DNA from: Pomphorhynchus laevis
Taxonomy: Eukaryota > Acanthocephala > Palaeacanthocephala > Echinorhynchida > Pomphorhynchidae
Assembly: GCA_012934845.2 (NCBI GenBank)
Contig: WNNJ02001590.1
Span: forward strand, 181,992 to 245,991
Length of the DNA stretch: 64,000 bases
Direction: 5' to 3'
Shown here: positions 13,401-28,400 of the stretch, in pieces
Layout: each line of letters opens with the position of its first letter
How positions within the stretch are numbered: position 1 is the first letter of the stretch
Position numbers and translations under genes: made by a program
The notes under the pieces: model-generated
The model's input: the letters and a program-made list of their open reading frames with translations, nothing else
What the model was told of the DNA's origin: nothing
Databases searched by the model: none

Positions 13401-16400
13401 TCAGATCATCACGCACACATCATGGCTAACAAAATACAAAATTCCGGAACTGATTGCGATTTCTTTCTAAATTGTTATTGTTTTATAAATACTTCATTTT
13501 CAAATATTACTATTTTAAAGTAATTAATATAGGAATCTTTACTTGGAACGACTTGGTTCCAAGTTTAATTCCAAGTTTAAACAACTTGGAATAAGTTGTT
13601 TAAACATATATTTTTTTGCGAATTAATCCAATTACTTAAGGTCAGTTATAAACGAAAGTATAAACTGCCTAAGCGCAATGAGAATCAATTACAATTTATT
13701 AAGAAAACTAAATGATGTTTAAATTGTAAGTATTAAGTAAGTTGCTTACTATCCAATTTTAATAACGAATATATTTTTTAATTTACTGAATATAATCACG
13801 ATTATGCACAAAGTTAGACAATAATTGACTTCATAATGCATATATAAACGAAAGTATAAACTGCCTAAGCGCAATGAGAAAACTAAATGATGTTTAAATT
13901 GTAAGTATTAAGTAAGTTGCTTACTATCCAATTTTAATAACGAATATATTTTTTAATTTACTGAATATAATCACGATTATGCACAAAGTTAGATAATAAT
14001 TGACTTCATAATGCATATATAAACGAAAGTATAAACTGCCTAAGCGCAATGAGAAAACTAAATGATGTTTAAATTGTAAGTATTAAGTAAGTTGCTTACT
14101 ATCCAATTTTAATAACGAATATATTTTTTAATTTACTGAATATAATCACGATTATGCACAAAGTTAGATAATAATTGACTTCATAATGCTGTTGAAAGGT
14201 TATAAATTTTTGATTTGGATATAAGTTACCCGTAAAGTTATGTGTAATCAAATTTGTGAAATTATATGCAGATAAATTCTTATTGTATATTTCGCTACAT
14301 ACCGCCCGTATTTAAACTAAAAAGATTTATAGAATTATATCAATTTTGAATAAAAATAATGCATGTATAGCCACTACTTCCAAATACCACTACTTCCAAA
14401 TTCCACTATTTCCAAATGCATTTAATTATATTTAAGAATTCAAATTTATAAATGTATAAATTATAATTTATTTATTAATTTGAATAAAAATAATGTTATA
14501 CCCATTCTTTAGTTATTTCATTCACAAACGAAGTTAAAGAACTGGATTCCTTACAGTTAAATGAAATAACAGCCAATAATTATTAAAAATAAAATTACAC
14601 AATATAAATTCTTTAGTATTTAATTCATAATCGAAGACAAAGAATTTGCTGGATCCCTAAAACTGGATTCATAAATTCTAATAATTCACTAAAACTTGAT
14701 TCACAAAGCGATAAATAAATTTATAGCCAATAATTGTTGAATTCAAAACATCTCAATGTCGAGAATTATAGTTTATTACTATCGCTTTCATTAAAAAAAT
14801 TATTTTCACTTGTGAAATTCTTCCAGTTTACACTGGAAGAATGTGTAGTAATTTTTTATGAAATAGTGTAGATACATCAATATTGGTGCATGCAGATAGT
14901 CTTTTTTAACATTGGATTTTCTGGATAAGAGACAATAAGAATTGAAATGAAACATAAAATAAAATCGATATTTCGATAAATGTCATAGACATTGATCAAT
15001 TATATCTAGGAGAAGTGTCGTTATGGTAGAGAAAATTTAAAGATCTCCCGAATAGTCGTGATAATTCCGATATAGTTGTAGACCGGAATTGCCTAAAACC
15101 ATATTTTTACAAATAAATATTTAATACGTCCGTATTGATATATTATCAGTACTATTTGCATTTTCACATTTACTTTAGCTCATTTTTTCATACTAATAGG
15201 CCCATACGAATTATCACAAAATATTTCGACTAAATTAAATCAAAATTACATAAAATTTATTTTCATTAAAATAACATTTTTAATATATTCAAATTTTTTG
15301 CAAGTCGATTATAATAAAATATTAATATATATCAAATTATCCAAAGGCTATCGATACGAAATGAAATAAAAATAAATGTCTTTTATTTTATAGATTAAGT
15401 TATTAGTATTGATCAAGTTATTAAGTTATAAGGTCTTAATCAAAAGCAGATTTGCGCTTTTAATTGAAATAACCTTGACTAAATCAAATCTGAAATATGT
15501 TTCAAAAACACTAAAGTAGCAACGATGATGGAGAAAAGCCGGAGCACAATACTACAGCAGTGCGACATTTGCAGTGCAAATAGCTTAATCAAAACAGATT
15601 TCCAGAGCAGATCATTAATCTGTGAAACGAAATGATGTTATACTGCTTTATTCTTAAATCCTAAACATCATCCTGCTCCGACATTAGTAATCAGTGAATC
15701 ATCAGGGCGCAGACACTGAGCTTAATCGAATAAATCGAAAATCTCGAAGGCTACGATTTTATTATGGATGACATGATACACATAACTTATTGACGATGCA
15801 GGAATGATTGATGTCGTAATGTATATATACGAGCATTTCGCCACTAGAACTTAAACAATTTATCGGAAATGCTCTTTTCAAAAACGACGCAGGCGGCCGA
15901 AACGACATCGAAATAGCTCTTACAATTTAAAACTTAAAAATTTCTTACCCTAAAGTTAATTTCACCGTGATCTTTACGATAATTTTATTTATAAGCAACA
16001 GTCAGACGTAACCACTAATTCTGAGACAAATATCTTAGTATTTTAAATGTTTTTATCTTAAGTTGACATCCACGTCTAGCGAGTTTGTTCATCTGATTTT
16101 TTGAACTTATAACAATCATTAGCAATCTAGGATGCTCTGGTGATATCTTACCAATTCTGTAGAGCGATTTGGCATATTTTCTTTAGATATCGGATTCTTC
16201 TATGCTAAACATTGGAGAAAACCTCTCGAACTGACTCTACATCGTAATTTACTCCTTCTTGATCATGAGGTTATCATTGGATTGTGAAACAACGCCTATA
16301 AGCATAAGAATCATGACCATAATCACAACGATCTGCGAGGATTGTGATGAGTAATATGTCGACACTAATGACATGCTCACTTTGTCTAATATAAGGCGTT

Positions 16401-19400
16401 ACACCACGACAATTATTGCCGTGATCAAAACGATATACATTAAAACATATATCAATGATATCATATATCATGATATTAAGATTTGGCGAGCGTCGCTTAG
16501 ACATTGATAAGTAGAATGTTTACTGCACAAACGGCTTGCAACTCGAAATTTCTTACCTTCCTGTTAATTCCAACTAGGGCTTTACGATCATGGAGTGTTT
16601 ATAAGCTGCAGACAAACCTAATTTCTTATTCTTACACATGTCTCTACGTATTTAGAAGGATTTTCCGCTAAGTCGAAATCCTCGTCTAATGATTTCGTTC
16701 TACTGATTTTCTGAAACTGTAACAATCTTTAACGATCTAGGACACTTCGGGGATATCTTACCAATTATGTATAGCGATTTGAAATATATTTTACTTGCGA
16801 TATCGAATTATTCAATGCTAAACATTGAGGGGGATACCTCTCGAACTAACTCTACGTCGTAATATACTCTTTATTTAGAATTATAAGAGGTCAACTTTAT
16901 TATTTCTGTGTCACCCAACACGTTAAAAGGTAAGTGTCCAGAAACTTTTTCATTTTTTGCAAATTTATGATTCGGATCTAAATTACATTATATCATCAAT
17001 ACATGGCTTTATTGCGGATGATTTTAAATTTGTAGATTTTTCTGAATGAACGATATGTGACAGTTTATTAATTAACAACGAACGAGCATAGAGCTCGAAG
17101 GATTAGTTTAATAGTTTAATTGTTATCGACGAACAACATGGTTGCAAGAAGATAAATGGGTTGAATGTATTTTCAATATGAATTGATTGTATGTGAATTG
17201 CATCGTATGGCATTGATGAATCGGTAAATTAATATGAACAGGACAATGCGACATCGAATTATGTGTCAATTTTTCGATAGCAAATCGACCTTTCCAGTTT
17301 CAATCCAGTTTCATCAGTTAAAACTGGATCATCAGTCGTACCAATCCAGTTTCATCAGTTTGGAGTTTGATTTACAAAGTTTTGTTCACGTTAGTGTATT
17401 TTGCTGCACAAAAACCGCAATAAAAGTATCAAGTGATCGGTTGAGAGGTAATGTATTCAGTGAACACTGTTTTTAAACTATCGGTTGAGAGGGTGACGTG
17501 TTTGTCCATAATGTGCATTCAGAACTGCTGCAAGCTACTTGGTTATGTTGGAATTAAACTGGATAATCAGAGCTATATAATTGAGTTAGTTCTTTTTGAC
17601 AACTAACATAATCGTTTCGACACCTTCATATATATTTTTATCGTTTATTGTAATGTTTTGTAATTTTTGTATTTATACTCTTGTCATCAGTTAATAACAC
17701 TCAGAAATCATAATGTTTTAGATTAATACAAAATAAGTCGTAAGAATACGAAATAATATCTTGAAAATACTCTTATATTTCAATATTTAATTATTTAAGA
17801 TAATTATATATGCATTCATGTCTTGAATGCTTTCATATGTTAAATAAATTATAGAACTTTTGAAGGTTTCGCCGTTTTACACTATCTTTGATCACATTCA
17901 TTCACACAATGTTACAGCTAGAAAATTACCTTAAAACAGCTTTAATTTTAAACGAATATTGTCATTATTTACTAAGTTGTATAATGATGTTTTCTAAGTT
18001 TACTAATGATGAAATAAATTACTATATAGTTTGTTCTAAATTCAATATCAGCTGATTTACAGGGAACAGCCCATAAATTTCCTTTTTGCGAAACATATCC
18101 ACCATTTTGAGGGCTTGTCATCCTCAGAATCCTCAAATACTTTGTCACATAAGCGATATGATGTCTCTTGTTGAAGCTGTTGAATGTACTGAGTTAATAG
18201 ATCACATTCTTCTTTGGTTTGAGGTGCTGTAAATATCGCATTCATTGTGAAATTAAGATCGCCCGGCAGTGGAAACCTTTTGAGACCGAATGCAAACATC
18301 TCCTTTGAAGACTTGTTTTTATTCGGGCATTTTTGAAGTTGCCGAAGGCACTCGGAAATATAAAGCACCAAGTAGATCAAAGTTCTATCGGCATTACTCT
18401 GTATATCATAGCTGCGAAAAAATATCATTGCCTTGAAGAAAGTTAACGCTTCATCGATTATGTCGATTTGTGAGTTATCCGTGATTTTTGGAGCGGGCCC
18501 ATTAAAATGAGATTTAATAGGCAGCAACGCTATATTTCCAACTTTGGGATAGTTTTGCACAAATGTCGAATGGGGAGGCGACATGATGTTGGATATAATT
18601 GGATTGTGGGTTTAGTAGTCACTGAAAATATAGCCTACTAACCTACAGACGCTTTAAATCTAGAGATTACAACATCATGAGAAAATAATAGGAATTTATT
18701 TAAAAGATTATTGTTTCCACATACAACTGATGTTAAGCGCATATTTTGGATTTGTAATTTACGATTACGAAATAATAAAAAAAAACAAATTTATTACAAC
18801 GTTTTTATTAAAGATACTTGGTGTCGTCTCCTTCATTAGATCGTTTACATTTTATTTTTTCTTGAGTTCATGTACTTCGCTTTTTTAATTTTAAAATTGT
18901 AGAATCGTAAACGATTAATTATTTAATTATTAATTATTAATTAGTTATTATATATTAATTATTAGTAATTATTAATTAATCGTCAGCGAGACAATAATGC
19001 ACGTTTAAGTATGCAATCGATTTGAGCGAACTTTTTTCGAAGTAAGCGTATTTTCAATATATGCTCAATCGACTGTCAGCAGAAGCCTTGACGCATCTTA
19101 CGAACTTTTAACGAAAACCGTAAACGAACAAAATACAACGAAAGAGTGGAGAAAATCGAACGGGCTAAGTTTGTCCTTGTGATATTTTCAACATCTGGTA
19201 GTATCGAAAAGGATGCAATCAGAATATTAAAGATCGTAGCAACGAAATATGTAAGCAATTGCAGTCTACGCAATGTCGACTACGGAAACACTCTCGCTCT
19301 TCCTTAAAAAATTGTGCAGGCCGCTTCTTTACGAGCTCCGATATCCACGTGTCTAAATCTTATTCGGCGTAGTACAATCACGTTTTAATAAAAACAGTTT

Positions 19401-22400
19401 TAGAGCACATTGTGGTTTAAAAAAAAAGTCAAAAAAAATATACAAAATTATTAATTAATAATTAATAATTGATTTGATTAATTAATTAATCAAATTGATA
19501 AATTAATTAATAATTTGATAAATTATTAGTTAATTTTGTATTAATTAATACAAAAGGATGGTCATTATTTACAGATAGATTATGTTAAAAAATATTTACT
19601 AAATTTATAAAAATATTAAATTGCAAATTTAAGTTTACATCAAATTGTTGATTCTATTTTAAATTTTCGGTGTATTTAAGGTAGTAGAAATTTGCAAAAT
19701 TTTTCTAAGACTTTATCAGTTTAGGGTTTTGATAATCATTAGAACCATTTAATTACCATTCAAACCCAATATACAAAGTTTGAGTTCGAAAGTGATTAAT
19801 GATATGAATATAATAGCGGGTGCAATTTAGACCTCGACAAGGCCAATTTGATAAATTAGTGTTAGTCATATAAATAAAACCATTTACCCACCCACGTTCA
19901 TCGGTTTAAATATTTGTTATGTTGTACGAATAAGATACACGATGAGTGAAAATAGAGATTTACAGCATATTACAAGTACAAAGATAAGAATTCTGTAAAT
20001 CACCCGCGAAATTCTGCCCAAAGATTGGTACAGTAAAAGCAAAATACTTTATTTATAGGAACAAATAAAGTGAGTGAGAAGCCCGAAGAAAGTTAGGCAA
20101 ATTTATAGGAACAAATTGGTATTTTTAATATAAAGAGTAAATGAATATTTTTTAATGTAAAGAATAAATAAATTGATATTTTTAATATAAAATAAATTAA
20201 TATTTTTTATATAAAGAATAAACAAAGTGATAGTTTTAATATAGCCGTTTTGATTTTTATAGTCAACTCGTTGCATTTTTATAGTTCACTCATTTTATTG
20301 TTATAGTTCATTTATATTTCATTTATATAGTTCATTACAGTTCATTTATAATTCATTTATAGTTTATTTGTAATTCACTCATTTCATTTTCATTATTAGT
20401 TCACTCATTTCATTTTTAAAGTCCACTCATTGCATTTTTATAGTTCACTCATTTTATTGTTATAGATCATTCGTTATTATTATAAAATATAATATTTGGG
20501 CATTTAAATATATAAATAATATTTTAAATGAATGAATAAGAGTTAAAATGCATATAAATATTTGTTTTAATAAATATAATGTTTTATTATTTATATAAAA
20601 TCAACCCTTCCATTCGCTCTTTCGATCAAAATTCTATTCTATGTGATTAAAATATTTATTCATCACGAAATATTCATCAGATTTGACCTCTTCTATAGAT
20701 TCAATAAGATCAGTTAGAATTAATACATCTTTGTCTTAATATAGACTTCAAATATATTATTTATATATTATAAATAATAATATATACAATTTATTCTTAA
20801 TTTATTTTTAAAGATGAATACATATCTTTGACTTAAGATGATATCTTAAGTCAAGGATATTACGATATCTGGTAATTTATAATTTAAATTCAACAAGTAT
20901 TATATTTCGTTAGACAATTCAGACGAGTGGCTATAAAAATGCGACGAGTGGATTATAAAAATGCAACGAGTAGACCATAAAAATGCAACGAGTGAACTAT
21001 AGAAATGAAAAGGACTAAATAAAGAAGAAATTGATACTCTAAGAATACAAATTTTTCTTGTATTACAATTTATTTAATCGTAATTAAAATGACTTTTCTA
21101 CAAATAGTTGGTTATTAGCTAACACAATTGGTTGCTATTGAATTGATTTTTAAACCATCATATTAATCAATCAATCTCCAAAATGAACAATTTCCAATTA
21201 AAATCTCGTATATATCAAATTCAGTAAAATAATTTGATATAGTTAATTAGATATCGCTACGCAACTATCCTTGAATAAAAGGATATACGATAAATAAAAT
21301 TTTTTAATGGTCGTAATTTTTAATGCAAAAACAACATGGAATTTACGGCTAAAAGCTGGGAAATCGATCAATTAAAAGTAAATCCGGATAATCTCAAGAA
21401 TCAGACGGATAATCTCAAGAATGTAACAGACGATGCATCATTTAAATAGGGCAGTGTATTATGTACGTCATTCTCGGATATAGTAAAGGAAACCGACATC
21501 TTCCTTTACTATATCCGAGAATGACGTACATAATACACTACCATATTAAAATCGTTTAGCTAGGAAAGGACAGATAAGATTCGATCTAAATTTATTTAAG
21601 TTTGTGTCGATATTCTGGAGCATTTTGTCCTCTGGCTTTCTCGCTTTTGATCTTATTTGGATATATATTGCATACATAGAAAGAGTGTATGATCTTTTTA
21701 TAGGCGACATATATTATTAAATATTATAATATTATATATTAACATGTTATATTATAACATGTTAATATATTAACATGTTAAAACACGTGTTATATTATAT
21801 AATATAAAACCCGCCTTATATTTCAAAGGCGGTTGTATATAAGAATCATTTAACGACTGTGATTTATAAATTTAACGTCGTATCATTGACGTTGTTATCA
21901 ACCTATTGACATCAATAAATTGATGTTGATGTGTGGGTGAGTGTGGGAGAATTTAAAAGAGTGTAAATAATTAAATCAATTGTTAAGGGACAAAAAAGAT
22001 AAGAGACTGTGTTTAAGGATGAAAATGAACCGTTTGAGCGAATGGCGAAAGGCAGTTTATTCTAGAGAAGAATTTTTTATTCCATAGTTTGAGGAAAATA
22101 ACTGGAAATGGAGAAGATAGTCAAATAAACGAAAATTTATGGAGGTGAGGCGGGATTCGGTAAGTGTGGTAATATGCAGATAAGAAATCAAGTTTGAAGG
22201 AAGGAGTCGAAAAGTGATACAAAGGATACGGAATTGAATGCGATTTATCACAGTTAGTTATAATGTTAGTTTATAATTAGTTACTACCAATTATATATAC
22301 TTTAAACGTATATATAATTGGTAGTACATATTATTAGTTATTTAACTATGTACTATTTTACATTGCATTATACAACATTATATGTATGCGGAATGTTTTC

Positions 22401-25400
22401 TAATTTTTAAGAAATTAGTATTTCTAGAGAGATACCAAAATTCAGATTTTAAAGAAAATATTTTCGAAGAATATAGAGAATATCGAAATATTTAAAAAAA
22501 ATAAAAATATTAAAGTGTATTATTATTAATTCGAAAACATTGCAACTAAAAATCAATGACTGTAGAAATATTGTTATAAATTTGTAACATTTTCTACAAA
22601 AATGTAACATTTTTGTAGAAAAAATGTAACATTTAAACTGTGAAAATAACATTTTCACAGTTGAGTTTAAATAGGTAAGAGAACATGTGATTAAAACGGC
22701 GGGCGTGAAAGATGATAAGCAGAACGCAGTTCGCATGGCGGCGGAGATGAAGAAGAGAAGATTTAGAGGAGAAACAAAAGATATTAAAGCAATAATCGAT
22801 CTTAGTAATCAAATCAGCTAACTGAGTCTACGTATTTAATATAATTATAAAATAAACAAAACATAATAATGCTAAATCAAAATTTAATAATTAAATAATA
22901 AAATTAATAATTGTTTTAAGATTTTTTATAATTTACAATTTAAATCAATGATATAACGAATATTCGTTATTATATAACGAATTGTAAATTTTATTTTTGT
23001 CGTTGTTATTATTTAATCTATATTTATACCCTTTTGATAGCAGCTTTCTTAATTCACAATTTTCAATTAATTCTAGATTATGGGTACATATATGTTCATT
23101 TATTTTATCAAAACTAAGACTTTTACAATTGCATTCTGTTTCCATTATGTTTCTAATATTATCGTTACATATTTATTTTATTTCTTTATTATAATTACAA
23201 ATTTTTCGTCCTAATGGTGGTAGGAGTTTATACCTTATTTTAGGTATATATTTACTTAAATCTGACCCTATTATTTCTTTACTTTTAGAATTATTTAAAA
23301 GTCCGGATAAATTTACGTTTTCTATACATTTATTAATGAAGTTTATAATTAATGTATATTTTCTATTGTTATTATTAACATTTATTGTACGATTATAGTA
23401 TTTTGTATTACAATAACTGTCTATTATACAACTTAGCCTATCATAGTCGTTAATTAATTTTTGATTTATTGAACAAATGATATCTTTAGAAAAACTTCTT
23501 ATATTTACATAAAGATCTTTTAGCTTATTATCACTTAAAAGTTGTTTTAATATTTCTAATTGTTCATTTATATACATATCTTTTTTAATATTTTTAACTC
23601 TATTTTTCCTATTCCTTTTATTACCATGACTTCTTGGTTTGCGTTTAACTGGTTTATTATAATATAGTTGTTTATTATGCATTATACTACTTCTGCCAAT
23701 TCCTTGTACCACGTCATTCAATTCTAATGGGTACATGGAATTAAGCGTTTTAATCCAAAAATCTTCATTTTCTAATAGTTTTTGATTTAATATTGAAATG
23801 TTTTATTCAGTACTATGCTCTAAAATAAATAATTTGCAGTTTTTAATATCATATCCTATTAATCTCATATGTTTATGAAATATAGTTTGACTATTATGCT
23901 GTATATTATATATGTGTTGCCTAAACCTAGTTTTTAACATTTGATATGTTTTTCCTTTATATTGCATAGAACAATATCCTGGAGATAAGAGAGTGATATG
24001 AGCTAAAATCAATCAAGCTCTTGACACACGAAGGTCATGAAGCAGGAGATTGTAAGATCATGTTTGGACGCTAACGAATTGATTGATATGAAGACATTTG
24101 TCGATGAACTCACAAGAAAGTGAGATGATCAACAATAGAAAAACGGTCGAATTAAGAAATATCGAGAGAGGAGAGACAGATAAGAAAGAAAGGATAACAC
24201 ATAAGATTTTAGACTTGGAATGATTAAAATACAAACGAAGCGAAGAAAGACTATTATGACTATTATGCTGTATATTATATATGTGTTGCCTAAATATGTG
24301 TTGCCTAGTTTTTAACATTCGATATGTTTTACCTTTTTGTATTGCAGTCCACATGTACATTGCATTAGATACACTACACCTGCGGTATTGCAGTTACAAT
24401 TATTATTAATATTTAATAAAAAAAACATTTGTTTGTCGTATTAAGTACAATACAACTATTATTTATAACATCACAAGCTTTACAATTGTTTCTGTTACAT
24501 TAAAAAGATCTAGAAGTGGTCTAGAAATTTCAAAAATGTAAAAATAAATATCAATTTTGTGCGTAAATTCCAATTTAAAATACTTTTTTAAAGTATTACT
24601 GAAGAAAGATATTTGATGAAGTGAAGACAATTCGTAGAAAAGGCGGAGATCATTGATAAGATGATAAGAAAAATTAGAGTAAAGGAGAATATCATCAGAA
24701 TGCTGCATGATACAGAAGTTTTGGTCACATGTAATGCTGGGATATCGCCAAAAAAAGTGAAAATAATTGGTCGGAGTATAGAACCTTGAGGAACGACGCG
24801 GGAGAAAGAGGAATGTGCAGAGAAATACCTATTGGAATATGCACGAAAATATTGTTTAGAGAGATAAAATGAAAACCAGAATACAGTAGCCGAAAATCAG
24901 GCAAAGTTGTGGCGAAGGCAATGAAGGAGGATGGATAGACACCTCAACACCTTGCACGCAACGCTTAAAATTAAAATTAAAAGCGTGAACACCTTGCATG
25001 CAACGCATGCAAGGTGTTCACGCGTTTAATTTTTAAATTTCTATTAGCCCACCTAGAACATTACAACATTTTTAGTGATGTCCAGCTTGGGATCGACCCA
25101 ATTGATCCCCAGTAACTAACCTTGTCAAGTCACGTCAAAGTTGGCGTGAAGCATTTCGTTGTGGTTATGGGGTGGCTGTTCTATTTTTAGATCTATCGAA
25201 CGAATTCGACGTGCTAATCATGATATTCTTCTAAATGACTTACACTCTTACAATATCGTGGGCCCAGTCCATAATTGGATCAAATCATTTTTAAAAAATA
25301 GTAGCTTTGCGGTAAAAATTGAAAGTACTCCCTCGAATTGGCATTTGCAATTATGCAGAGTCCCTTAAGATTGTGTCATCACTTCACTGCTTTTTAATAT

Positions 25401-28400
25401 CTACATCAATATGCATCTCTGTAAATTGAACTGCTCGTGTGTAATGTATCCGAATGATCTGAAGATATGGCGGGCATAAACGTGCACTCTTGATACACAG
25501 GTGATACATGGTGAGGTTGATGTGATGTCATGATGTCATTCCAGAATGTTGTTGAACGGTGCAAAATGCAATCACTTACGCATCGGTAACAAATGGTTTA
25601 TAGGCAGCTATGCAATATAAAATCGTACGATGCAGCAAGTGTCTAGCATATCCGATCTTGGATTTATGGTTTGTCGTGATCTTAGCACTAACTTCACGTA
25701 TCAATTTTGTCTAGCAGATGCATTCGGCTACTCGTACTACTAAGGCGTTGGTTTGGTAAATTTGTTCGCCATAGCTTTCGTATTTTATATAATGCCCTTA
25801 TATTGCCACTCATGTTATACGCGTCTCCTGTTAATCCCCACAATTTCACAAGGATACGCAACACTTTGAGAGAGTATTACTTAGGACCCGCTGGTTCGGT
25901 TGGATCATCACGGCTACTGTTTTATGTCGAACGTATGAAAGCACTTCAAGTATGTCGAGTTGAAATGTCACTCAAACTGGCTGATTTGATGTTCGTGTGG
26001 AGGACTCTTACCACATCCGAGCATACTTGTCAATGTGCATTTAATTTAAGTAACACAACAGGTCTCAGCGGGCATAAATACCATTTACAAAGATCACCCG
26101 CCTATCAAAAAGACTGTGGCTACCTATTATCGAATCGCGCAGTACAATAGTCAACAGCCCAAGTAATTTTTTAAGTATAGATTAGGTAACTGCATCAGTC
26201 TAACATTTATCTTTTTTTCACGTTTTCTCTTAATGCTGGTTTTATTCAGTTTTATTTGTTGTGATCCAACTTTCTATGAGCCCTTGGCTCTTAAGTTGTT
26301 GTATAAAATAATAATATTCAGCGGGGATGAGCCTACCGATATATTGAGAAGTTCAAAGGTTTGTGGAACACAAGTATCAGTTAAACGATGGAGATGCAGA
26401 GAAAGACAAAAGCGATGAGGCCACCATGATCAATAGATAAAACACTATCGATTGATTAAAAACGAAAATTATCGATGACATAATAATCAAAAGAACGTAG
26501 GCGTCGAACCGAAATGTCACAACTATCAAGATACCAAGATCAGTCAGACAAAGCAGATCAAAAGACTAAAGAGAAGAGGTCAAGTACTGTGTCGACTTTA
26601 TTCGTGATAGAGCGGATGTTTAGGCGGCCGGGATGTCGCGATTGAGCGAATGTTTGGGAGGCCGAAGTGTAATGAAGAAGTGGTAAAAGAAGACAAAGAA
26701 GTCAAAGTGGTTGACACGAAGAGGGCAAAGTGGACAACACGAAAATTTCCATCAATCTTATTGATTGTAAAAGAAGATTCATCGTTACGTTCACGAGTAA
26801 GTTTTTCATCAAACAGATGCGAGGTTGACAATTTCAGATGTGGAGCGATGAGAAAACATTATATAGTTCGAGGTAGCAAATAATAGTACAAAGCGACTGG
26901 ACAGAATGAATGAGGCTTAGAAACGATCTTTATCGCATCCTCAAGTAAATGAGCCAAGGTGGTATCACTTGAGAGAGATCTTAAACGAAAGAGAGATAAG
27001 AGTTTGATTTCATTGAAAAGTGAGGGGTTGTTTACAGGAGTTAGAAGTTCAAGAATGGAGCGAAAATCGTTAGCGTCGTGATCAAGGCAAGATTGTACTT
27101 GATCAGAATCAGAAAGAGGTATATTTTTCAAAATGATGCAACGATCTTAAGAAGAATAACGCTTACGAGTAGCAGAAGAGAAAGGAGTGTGTGGGGATAA
27201 ACGTGAATGAAGTAATGGAGGGTAATGAAGATGAAAAAATAGAAAATAGTTTAATCGGAAAACTAGAATGTACTGATTTGAAAGTGAATTAAGAGCATAA
27301 TGTAATTGTGGTGTGCTTTATGTAGGTGCATTCGTTTAAAGGGTTCGATTCGAAAGAGGAAATTTGCATATGATGTGATGTAGTTGGATTATTAGAGGTA
27401 AAATGCTGAAAGACGAATCTTATAGATGGATGTAATTTGTGGATAATTGAATCGTGCTTTGAGTAGTAATGTTTAAAGAAAGTAGGAAAGGATGGATGAG
27501 ATAGAAATTAGTTTGGATAATTTGATGCCACAGAACAACGTAATTTGTCGGGATAATGGATCAAAGAGCTACGAGGAGGTATCGATAATGTAGCGCTAGA
27601 ATCGATATCATTGACCCTCATTCTAGGAATGAGGGTCATCACGTTGTTGCGTGAATTTACTGTAAGGATGTCCAAGATAGACACATCCCCACGAATAGAA
27701 TATAACATCATTGACCCTTGGGGTTCGGTCTTATGTTTATCTTTCTTATTAGAATACATTAGAATAAATAATGATGAATATTTGTATCAAATGTGGAGCG
27801 TGGTCATCCAAGAAAAATCGAACGAACTATTATGTTGTTGACTATCTCTAACATCGTAAATATGATACTGCTTGGATAATTGGTAACTTTAACTATAAAT
27901 GTAGGGACAGGCTGCTTAATTACTTTGGTAACCAAATAGAGGTACCTATCCCAGAATTATCCACCTTTGTATGCCTAAGAAGCAACCTTCCATTTAGATT
28001 TAGTGCAAAGGTTGCACCAACAACTACCCGAATATCACCTTGAACTTAGATTATCACCTTGATAACTTAGACATAAACATTCATGACTGTGTTCATAGAG
28101 CTATTATTTAGTCTAGTATTAAAAGAACAATTTACAAGGAAAGATTTAGTCCATCAATTAAGGATATATAATATAAAGATAAGAGAAAACTTTGAATGTT
28201 TAGCTCGTTCACACCCATTAATAAAATATCAAGGTGGTATCACTTGAGAGAGATCTTAAACGAAAGAGAGATAAGAGTTTGATTTCATTGAAAAGTGAGG
28301 GGTTGTTTACAGGAGTTAGTAGTTCAAGAATGGAGCAAAAATCGTTAACGTCATGATCAAGGCGAGATTGTACTTGATCAGAATCAGAAAGAGGTATATT

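Noticed and set aside
13645-14190. CRISPR array
   Set aside because: Repeats are 175 bp, contiguous, without spacers, in a eukaryotic intron.
15000-15130. LTR-element integrase tail
   Set aside because: A single ten-residue resemblance in very AT-rich DNA; too weak to annotate.
19076-19273. Possible small membrane protein on the minus strand
   Set aside because: Hydrophobic by composition only; no conserved motif, good start context or neighbours.
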